64,000 nucleotides of DNA from a virus, in the IMG/VR virus record IMGVR_UViG_3300046170_000148, positions 80,193 to 144,192 of that record, one strand, 5' to 3'. Under the pieces are notes generated by a model that was not told the origin of the DNA, did not search any database, and worked only from the letters and a program-made list of their open reading frames with translations. The translations under genes and the position numbers were made by a program. Below, in pieces: positions 58,821 to 64,000 of this stretch; the stretch's first letter is position 1; each line of letters opens with the position of its first letter.

Positions 58821-59266
58821 TATGCTCCTGCTTCAAACTGTCTCCATCTAATCATGTTACCGATTGTCTGATGCCGCCAGTTTAGATTACTCACGATTTC
58901 TTCAAGAGTATCTATAATCGTTTTAAGATACTGGATTCTCATCTCTGAGTCCTGTATCTCTGGGTCACTATCATAGTAGTGTTCCATCTCACCTTTGAGT
59001 ATCTTGAGACCATTGAAGGGGTCAGGATTCCAACCCTTCTCCTTCAACTGTTCTTCATCCATCTTACCGTTGTAGTATAACCACTTGTCCTTGAGGAGTT
59101 CTTTCTGTTTGAACTCAGCCTTCTTCAGACGTAGTTTGGTAAGAGAGAGATACTCAAGATACTTCGAGTGTAACGCAGGGGTCACACGCGAAGTCTCGTC
59201 AAGTTGGTGTTTCGCAATCTGCGAATCTTCTTTCCACTCAGCGAGGATTGTTTCTAAATCAATCAT
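58820..59266 (-). CDS. uvsY: Recombination mediator UvsY
   Basis: 148 residues. MIDLETILAEWKEDSQIAKH, LEYLSLTKLRLKKAEFKQKE, LKDKWLYYNGKMDEEQLKEK and the end GNMIRWRQFEAGA match T4 UvsY, including the conserved F-E-A-G C-terminus. Loads UvsX on single-stranded DNA. Order uvsY-uvsW as in T4. Confidence 0.92.
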   Translation of the reverse strand: MIDLETILAEWKEDSQIAKHQLDETSRVTPALHSKYLEYLSLTKLRLKKAEFKQKELLKDKWLYYNGKMDEEQLKEKGWNPDPFNGLKILKGEMEHYYDSDPEIQDSEMRIQYLKTIIDTLEEIVSNLNWRHQTIGNMIRWRQFEAGA

Positions 59267-59282
59267 CTTGGTATCCTGATAT

Positions 59283-59356
59283 TGGAGCGGACGGAGAGAA
59301 TCGAACTCCCGTCGATGGGTTGGAAACCCACTGCATTACCACTATGCTACATCCGC
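59283..59356 (-). tRNA. tRNA-Gly (UCC)
   Basis: Minus-strand cloverleaf: acceptor GCGGATG (GCGGA pairs with TCCGC), anticodon loop TTTCCAA, T arm CGGGAGTTCGATTCTCTCC, encoded 3' CCA. It is the first element after the promoter at 59368-59396. Confidence 0.94.
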
Positions 59357-59367
59357 ATTGTGTTTAT

Positions 59368-59396
59368 ATATTAACACATTATAGGGTAAATGTCAA
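59368..59396 (-). promoter_or_regulatory. Early promoter for tRNA-Gly, uvsY, uvsW
   Basis: Minus strand TTGACA, 17-base spacer, TAATAT, 12 bases before the tRNA 5' end. Confidence 0.85.
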
Positions 59397-60403
59397 GCCG
59401 CTGCGTCAATGACATCCATTGTTTCGGTATCCAAACCAATAGAATGTAACAAACCATTCTTGTCTTTCAGGGCACGGGTTGCGATAAGGTAAGCGATACT
59501 ACCCCTTGCATTACCGGCCAATCGACCATGAATCAGTTGCGTTTGTTTAGGATTAACCGATGTGTATTTTTCGAGTGACTCGATAATCTCGTCTACTGAA
59601 TATGCTTGTTCCGCATCTTCATTTTTTTGAAGAAGATATGCCAATCCAGTCAGAAGATATCCAGATACAGTTTCGTCTTTGTAAACATCTCTGACAATTC
59701 GTGATGATTCAACAAAAAATTCATCTAAGATATTATCCTGCATAAAATAATTATTACGGAGTTCGACAAAACCACCAAAGAGGCGGCCGCCAGGGTTCAA
59801 ACCTTCGATATCGAGTTGACAATTTTTGATGAGTTTCAAAAGTTCTAAGGCCTTTGGGTCACCATAAACTACTTCCGACTTGAAGATTTCTTCTGCTTTC
59901 ATGCTCTCTTGGTCAGCGTTACGAGACTTAAAGTATCTCGCCTCTTGTTTCTGACACTCTGAAACACTAGAGTTCATAGGGTGAGTAAAAGTGGAGGCTT
60001 TGATATTCTTCAACCCACACAGTCCAGCCATAATGCAACGGCGAAGACCATCCCATACAAATTTTTCTTCTGATGGACGGACTGCAACATCAATTACGCC
60101 AGCTGAATACATATCAAATCCACTCAACTTCTTGAGTTTGTTAATCAACTTTTGAAGACGAATAATGCGTTGATAAGTCATGTCTACATAGAGTTCATCG
60201 AGATTTACAACACTAGTATCACTAGGGTTGTATGATGCATTGGTCTTCATATTAACCAATGTCTTTGTCTTCATGTTGTCAATTTGTTTGATTGTGTCGA
60301 TAATTTCTTGAACGGAAACGACACCCGTTAGATTTGCGAGAGCTCCAGACACTTCGCTGAACTTAGTGCTTTTGCTAATTGGGGTTGTGTTAAAGTTACT
60401 CAT
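59393..60403 (-). CDS. ParB/sulfiredoxin-fold protein, 336 aa
   Basis: Started at MSNFNTTPISKSTKFSEVSG (60403) behind AAGGAGATTAAT. VNLDELYVDMTYQRIIRLQK and EEKFVWDGLRRCIMAGLCGL are the ParB-like Y-Q-R and D-G-x-R-R motifs. The helical C-terminal half (GLAYLLQKNEDAEQAYSVDE) is typical of phage ParB-like/DUF6551 proteins. Possibly a DNA-binding or nucleotide-dependent regulatory protein. Confidence 0.65.
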   Translation of the reverse strand: MSNFNTTPISKSTKFSEVSGALANLTGVVSVQEIIDTIKQIDNMKTKTLVNMKTNASYNPSDTSVVNLDELYVDMTYQRIIRLQKLINKLKKLSGFDMYSAGVIDVAVRPSEEKFVWDGLRRCIMAGLCGLKNIKASTFTHPMNSSVSECQKQEARYFKSRNADQESMKAEEIFKSEVVYGDPKALELLKLIKNCQLDIEGLNPGGRLFGGFVELRNNYFMQDNILDEFFVESSRIVRDVYKDETVSGYLLTGLAYLLQKNEDAEQAYSVDEIIESLEKYTSVNPKQTQLIHGRLAGNARGSIAYLIATRALKDKNGLLHSIGLDTETMDVIDAAA

Positions 60404-60474
60404 ATTAATCTCCTTGATTAATTTATATTTTGACATTCGGTATGAATGCCTTACACTGTTATATATAAGACTCT

Positions 60475-61614
60475 TTATCTTATAATATCAATTTCGTCTG
60501 CATTAACATTCCAAGACTCTACAACAGACCGCAGACGATTATCCTGTTTTAGAGTTTCATATCGAGTGGATGCCTTGTTGCGCCACCACTCTGTCACACC
60601 CTCAAGACTGAAACGGTCATAGTTTTCTTTCTTGACCAGTGTGTCAGTCTCAAGGTTGAGATACTGTTGCACATTCTCATACCCATAGGTTGAGTAGTAA
60701 GAACGTTTGCGTTCAGTCAATCCCTTTGCATCAATGAAGGTCTGACAGAACTTCTTATACGCAGACTCATCAACACTCTTGAGAGAGTTCTTAATGATTG
60801 CGACCATCTTTTGTTGCGTCTTCAGTTTACGAGATGAGGCGTCCGAAGGAACAAGAGGCACACCATCATTCCTATCAACGAACCAAGCACTAAGTCTGCG
60901 GTAGTTGTCATCGTTGATTAATGGTGCGAAGTTAGAGTCTGTCAGACCATTGTGTCTCAGGAACGGCTTCATACCGTCATACTGAGATGCAGACTTGGTT
61001 GACCCATACAGGGATGTGGTCTCAAACATACAGATGTTCGCATCGTATTTCTCATTGAGACGTTCCCGTGCCATATGGGAGCAACAGATAGCGGCAAGTA
61101 ACTTACCACCAAGATAGTTAAAACCAAACGGTTGGGTTGGAACGATATTGAAGCCCATGATGCACGAGTCATTGAAACGTTTCATCACTTCGGGGTTCAT
61201 TGTGTCTAGAGGTTTACCCAACCATTCATTGCGTGGTTTGGAGTTGATAGTCGGTGACCCGAAACGAATCATACCAACAACTAAACCTGTATTCTTTTCC
61301 TTTACGATAAAGTTAAGTTGTTTGCCTGGGATAGATGACTCGACGGGTGCAGATGTGGTAATCTCCATATACTGCATGAACTCATTGAGTTTGGGTTCGT
61401 AGATAACGAACTCCATATCTTTGGGGTGCATATCAAATTTATCGAAGATGTCTTCTTCGGGGCCCATGCCAGGCAGTGAGTTGAACCCACCCATGCGTTC
61501 TAGTTTGATTGTTCGCATGTAATCGTCGATACGTTCAAAGTTCTGGAAGAACTCCGTATAGACATTCGCAGCGTATAGTGCGTCTTCTTTATTTAAAATC
61601 ATAGTTTGCCTCAT
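60475..61614 (-). CDS. DruA/DUF4338-like protein, 379 aa
   Basis: KNTGLVVGMIRFGSPTINSK, RNEWLGKPLD, MGFNIVPTQPFGFNYLGGKL, AAICCSHMARERLNEKYDAN and CMFETTSLYGSTKSASQYDG follow the order of the DUF4338 (Druantia DruA) fold: a GNAT-like core with E-T-x-x-x-Y-G. It may start at the inner MILNKEDALYAAN (61602). Conserved in marine T4-like phages as far as I recall. Role unknown here. It is not evidence of a defence island. Confidence 0.55.
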   Translation of the reverse strand: MRQTMILNKEDALYAANVYTEFFQNFERIDDYMRTIKLERMGGFNSLPGMGPEEDIFDKFDMHPKDMEFVIYEPKLNEFMQYMEITTSAPVESSIPGKQLNFIVKEKNTGLVVGMIRFGSPTINSKPRNEWLGKPLDTMNPEVMKRFNDSCIMGFNIVPTQPFGFNYLGGKLLAAICCSHMARERLNEKYDANICMFETTSLYGSTKSASQYDGMKPFLRHNGLTDSNFAPLINDDNYRRLSAWFVDRNDGVPLVPSDASSRKLKTQQKMVAIIKNSLKSVDESAYKKFCQTFIDAKGLTERKRSYYSTYGYENVQQYLNLETDTLVKKENYDRFSLEGVTEWWRNKASTRYETLKQDNRLRSVVESWNVNADEIDIIR

Positions 61615-61624
61615 CTTAACCCTT

Positions 61625-61653
61625 ATTATACTCTATATAGCATTGAAAGTCAA
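61625..61653 (-). promoter_or_regulatory. Early promoter for the DruA-like gene
   Basis: Minus strand TTGACT, 17-base spacer, TATAAT, 11 bases before the ATG at 61614 (23 before 61602). Confidence 0.8.
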
Positions 61654-61665
61654 GGGGAAAAGTCG

Positions 61666-61673
61666 TATAAATA
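61666..61673 (+). promoter_or_regulatory. T4-type late promoter for the tail-tube gene
   Basis: Plus strand TATAAATA, 24 bases before the ATG at 61697, which has an AAGAGGA ribosome site. It is divergent from the DruA-like gene promoter. Confidence 0.8.
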
Positions 61674-61696
61674 GAGGTATAGATTAAGAGGATATC

Positions 61697-62224
61697 ATGC
61701 CAGTTGATTCACAAGTTCAACTCCTAGACGAAGAACTAACGAGCAATCTCAATTACCTTACACCCACAGGGTTTCGTATCGTAATTGATAGAGCGCGTTA
61801 TCCAAACTTGGAATACTTCTGTCAGACCGTAACACATCCAGGCGCAACACTCAATCCTGTTGAGTTACCTACTCGTCGCATTACATCTGTTCCACTGGCT
61901 GGTGACAAGATACAATTCACTGATGTGACCTTCACAATTATTCTTGACGAAGACATGACATCATACACAGAGATGTATAACTGGATGCTTCGTAATCTGA
62001 ATGAAGGTCAGGTATCACCAAGTGAAAGACTTACCAAAGTCCCTACCTATTCCGACATCACCCTACACGTCCTGTCAAGTCATAACAATACGACCAAGAA
62101 GATTAGATACCTAGATTGTATCCCAACCAACTTAGGTCAGGTAACCTTCCAGTCTACCACAGGTGATGTTCAATACCTCACCTATGATGCGACCTTTAGA
62201 TTTTCTCAGTTTGAAATCGTCTAA
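61697..62224 (+). CDS. Tail-tube (gp19-type) protein
   Basis: 175 residues, the only plus-strand gene. TPTGFRIVIDRARYPNLEYF, CQTVTHPGATLNPVELPTRR, VPLAGDKIQFTDVTFTIILD, and the end TNLGQVTFQSTTGDVQYLTY then DATFRFSQFEIV follow the T4 gp19/gp54 tube-fold pattern (F-x-C-Q...P-G, G-D, W-P-T-N-x-G). It could be the main tail tube or a tube-initiator paralogue. Late promoter upstream. Confidence 0.7.
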   Translation: MPVDSQVQLLDEELTSNLNYLTPTGFRIVIDRARYPNLEYFCQTVTHPGATLNPVELPTRRITSVPLAGDKIQFTDVTFTIILDEDMTSYTEMYNWMLRNLNEGQVSPSERLTKVPTYSDITLHVLSSHNNTTKKIRYLDCIPTNLGQVTFQSTTGDVQYLTYDATFRFSQFEIV

Positions 62225-62346
62225 TTCTTATCGATATTCTGTGCTAACTTAGCAGCGACTTCCAACCAGTATTCTTGAGCCCAATCAGACTTTGCATTCT
62301 CGTATGCCTTCATGGCATTACAGAGAAGGCGGGTATAATCAAACAT
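62221..62346 (-). CDS. Small helical protein, 41 aa
   Basis: MFDYTRLLCNAMKAYENAKS, then DWAQEYWLEVAAKLAQNIDK. Converges tail to tail with the tail-tube gene (4-base overlap). Function unknown. Confidence 0.45.
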   Translation of the reverse strand: MFDYTRLLCNAMKAYENAKSDWAQEYWLEVAAKLAQNIDKN

Positions 62347-62557
62347 CGACTTTACCCGAAGAGATACGGTGTCCAGTGACTTCGAATGTCTTATCAGCAT
62401 CCATTTGCTTTGCAAACTTGGATGTAGCGACCAACTCACGAACTTTACTGATTGCTTGATTCTGAACGATGTCTAAAGACACACCCTCAAAACGTTTAGC
62501 TCCAGTAGAACCATCACCATAACGAACTTCCAAATCAGCGTAATACATATGTGTCAT
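62339..62557 (-). CDS. Small protein, 72 aa
   Basis: MTHMYYADLEVRYGDGSTGA, then KRFEGVSLDIVQNQAISKVR. Alpha/beta composition, no motif. The ATG overlaps the upstream stop (ATGA). Function unknown. Confidence 0.5.
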   Translation of the reverse strand: MTHMYYADLEVRYGDGSTGAKRFEGVSLDIVQNQAISKVRELVATSKFAKQMDADKTFEVTGHRISSGKVDV

Positions 62558-62721
62558 TGTTTATCTCCAATCGCATTAATAACTTCAACACCAAACTCTT
62601 TGACCAGTGTCTCTACACGGGCATCGCGGTCTACTTTGTAGGGGAAGAAGTATCCTACGATTTCTTCTCCAGTTACAGAGGTATCAACCTCTACCCAAAA
62701 TTTTCCAAGACTATTAAGCAT
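62554..62721 (-). CDS. Small protein, 55 aa
   Basis: MLNSLGKFWVEVDTSVTGEE, then IVGYFFPYKVDRDARVETLV. It fills the gap between neighbours with overlapping start and stop on both sides, which supports it as a real gene. Resembles its neighbours in size and in strand-helix pattern. Confidence 0.5.
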   Translation of the reverse strand: MLNSLGKFWVEVDTSVTGEEIVGYFFPYKVDRDARVETLVKEFGVEVINAIGDKQ

Positions 62722-62899
62722 TGATTACGGCTCCTTTACCAACCCAAGTGATTTCTTCGAACTTCTCTTCGTAAGTCCGACCATCCACAGTGAACCCAAC
62801 ATCGTGCAGTTCAGTGAGAACAAACTTTACTGCTTCTTTTGCAGTATCAAAGACAACGGTGTCTTTTGCTTTACCAGTGATATTTACTTCATATTTCAT
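62714..62899 (-). CDS. Small protein, 61 aa
   Basis: MKYEVNITGKAKDTVVFDTA, then KEAVKFVLTELHDVGFTVDG. A beta-alpha layout repeated in the neighbouring small proteins, which may be paralogues. Promoter at 62929-62957. Function unknown. Confidence 0.5.
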   Translation of the reverse strand: MKYEVNITGKAKDTVVFDTAKEAVKFVLTELHDVGFTVDGRTYEEKFEEITWVGKGAVINA

Positions 62900-62928
62900 A
62901 ACTAATTTCCTCTCTCAAGTTATATCTT

Positions 62929-62957
62929 ACATTACCAAATTAAACAGATAATGTCAA
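62929..62957 (-). promoter_or_regulatory. Early sigma70-type promoter
   Basis: Minus strand TTGACA, 17-base spacer, TAATGT, 30 bases before the ATG at 62899. Confidence 0.75.
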
Positions 62958-62966
62958 GCACTTTTT

Positions 62967-63122
62967 TTACTCAACTTCATATTCTTCAATAACAGTTGCT
63001 TCAACAAAACCCTTCTCAACGAAATAGGCAGCAGCACCCTGTGCCTCTTGTTCAGTCTCTAGTGCTTCAAACATACCAGCCAGAACCCGTCCAGTAGCAG
63101 CGTCTTTAACCAAGTAGTTCAT
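62967..63122 (-). CDS. Small protein, 51 aa
   Basis: From MNYLVKDAATGRVLAGMFEA with a GAGAAAAGGAAACG ribosome site, then LETEQEAQGAAAYFVEKGFV. Acidic, one helix plus strands. Function unknown. Promoter at 63153-63181. Confidence 0.5.
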   Translation of the reverse strand: MNYLVKDAATGRVLAGMFEALETEQEAQGAAAYFVEKGFVEATVIEEYEVE

Positions 63123-63152
63123 AACGTTTCCTTTTCTCTCAACTACATATAC

Positions 63153-63181
63153 ACCATACGACATTTATCAGAGAATGTCAA
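63153..63181 (-). promoter_or_regulatory. Early sigma70-type promoter
   Basis: Minus strand TTGACA, 17-base spacer, TATGGT, directly after the gp23 terminator. Confidence 0.75.
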
Positions 63182-63205
63182 GCACTTTTTTCAAAAAAAA
63201 AAGCA

Positions 63206-63234
63206 AAAAAAGGGAGAGACCGAAGTCTCTCCCC
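63206..63234 (-). terminator. Rho-independent terminator of gp23
   Basis: Minus strand GGGAGAGAC, loop TTCG, GTCTCTCCC, then T7, and a second long T tract. A strong tetraloop terminator 42 bases after the gp23 stop. Confidence 0.93.
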
Positions 63235-63275
63235 AAAATAGTGGTAGGTAAACCCTACTCTTATTTTTAGTATCT

Positions 63276-64000
63276 TTACGTCAGGATGTTCGTGACTTTG
63301 AAGATACGGTAGTATTGGTTGGTTTTAACAGTAGCCAGACCGTCACTTGGCGTAGAACCTACGAATGGGTTTGAAGCCATACCGTAACGTGTCTTAAAGC
63401 CAATTTTCGGTTGGAAGTCGTTTTCGCCAACAGCCTTGACCATTTGCAGTGGAACGTATGGGCAATAGAATACGCCGCTGTCATATGGGTTTTGACCTTT
63501 ATAACCAACGGTGATGTAATCGGTGTTGGCATATGGGTCAATGTATACACGCACACGACCATTCAGGACACCAGCGAAGGTGTTGCCTGTGTCGTCTACT
63601 TGCAGGTTGTTGCTAATTGCTGGAGAATAATCCAAAGAACCAGCAGCGGCAAGAGCGGTTGCAACATCTGAAGAACAGATGACTACGTTACCTTTACCAC
63701 GACGAGTTTCTTTAGCAATTACATTGGCTTCACGGTCGATTTGAACCGTCAGACCTTTGAATTTCTCAGCAGACCAACGACCATCGGCATCTGAACTCAG
63801 ATTGAAGATACCATTTGAGGTTACGTTTGCTTGTTGAGCACCAGTTTTAGCTTGGCTGTTAACCGTTCTGATAACTTCACGGTTGATTTCTGCCAGAATC
63901 TCAGCAGACAAAATGTTTGCCAACTCAGTTTCGGCATCCAGACCATGAATAGCTTTCAGGTCTTGTGCGAGTTCCAAGCTGTATTCTGCTTTCAGCGCAC
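63276..64000 (-). CDS. 23: Major capsid protein gp23, C-terminal part
   Basis: The gene enters from the right edge and ends at 63276. About 240 C-terminal residues are visible: YSLELAQDLKAIHGLDAETE, EILAEINREVIRTVNSQAKT, GKGNVVICSSDVATALAAAG, YCPYVPLQMVKAVGENDFQP, KIGFKTRYGMASNPF, NQYYRIFKVTNIL. These are hallmark T4-like gp23 sequences of the HK97-fold capsid. It should be late. Its promoter lies outside the window. Confidence 0.95.
   Translation of the reverse strand, partial: ALKAEYSLELAQDLKAIHGLDAETELANILSAEILAEINREVIRTVNSQAKTGAQQANVTSNGIFNLSSDADGRWSAEKFKGLTVQIDREANVIAKETRRGKGNVVICSSDVATALAAAGSLDYSPAISNNLQVDDTGNTFAGVLNGRVRVYIDPYANTDYITVGYKGQNPYDSGVFYCPYVPLQMVKAVGENDFQPKIGFKTRYGMASNPFVGSTPSDGLATVKTNQYYRIFKVTNILT

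Noticed and set aside
60475-61614. A Druantia defence system
   Set aside because: Only a DruA-like protein is present, without DruE helicase or other parts, and it is embedded in phage core genes.
1-64000. CRISPR array, integrase, transposase
   Set aside because: No regularly spaced repeats or recombinase motifs seen on either strand.

Overview
The window is part of a T4-like myovirus genome. It contains the T4 core replication and recombination set: gp43 polymerase, gp45 clamp, gp44/gp62 loader, gp41 helicase, UvsX, UvsY, UvsW, gp46/gp47, RegA and the late sigma factor gp55. It also has a gp19-type tail-tube protein and the C-terminal part of the gp23 capsid protein at the right edge. Gene content and style (many 2-oxoglutarate oxygenases, NrdAB, ThyX, Hsp20, mini-genes overlapping at stop/start codons) match marine T4-like phages. 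The host is inferred to be a Gram-negative marine bacterium, probably an alphaproteobacterium: the phage carries a circularly permuted (two-piece) tmRNA, the alphaproteobacterial/cyanobacterial form, plus outer-membrane and curli-secretion genes. GC looks moderate (low 40s percent by eye), higher than expected for SAR11 phages.

Layout, almost all on the minus strand, so transcription runs right to left. 1-7.2 kb: small unknowns, a pair of AMP-forming-ligase-like proteins, a GIY-YIG protein, and class Ia ribonucleotide reductase whose large subunit carries an inserted glutaredoxin. 7.2-19.2 kb: an outer-membrane barrel, a 3-TM holin-like protein, and a block of late-looking genes, several with N-termini resembling T4 capsid-targeting sequences. 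That block includes a nucleotidyltransferase and a ligase-fold protein. 19.2-22.7 kb: PD-(D/E)XK exonuclease, two zinc-metallopeptidase-like proteins, peroxiredoxin, DUF932 protein. 22.7-28.2 kb: the most unusual region, a late-promoter operon with two small membrane proteins, CsgF, CsgG, a secreted aspartate-rich curlin-like protein, a secreted FecR protein and a CHASE2-adenylate cyclase. 28.3-32.9 kb: oxygenases, tRNA-Pro, permuted tmRNA, SleB-type endolysin. 32.8-54.5 kb: ThyX and the replication/recombination genes, interleaved with UDP-sugar enzymes, a sulfotransferase, a glycosyltransferase, Hsp20, cupins, tRNA-Asn and tRNA-Ser. 54.6-64 kb: oxygenase, radical SAM enzyme, UvsW, UvsY, tRNA-Gly, ParB-like and DruA-like proteins, the only plus-strand gene (tail tube), small genes, gp23.

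Regulation is readable. Some two dozen sites fit TTGACA-N17-TATAAT (host sigma70-type, presumed early) and precede replication and small-gene operons. About eight sites fit TATAAATA (T4-type late, for the gp55 made here) and precede structural, curli and tmRNA units. Clear hairpin-plus-T-run terminators follow gp23, the clamp-linked gene and the oxygenase operon.

A caution for every reader: at least 14 genes, including essential ones (gp43, UvsX, NrdB, RegA), are broken by what look like single extra bases in short homopolymers. Removing one base restores a family-typical protein each time, so I annotate these as intact genes with a probable sequencing or assembly error and give spans across the break. 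No stretch over 300 bases lacks a gene except 30029-30396, which holds the tmRNA. I saw no CRISPR array, integrase or insertion sequence.
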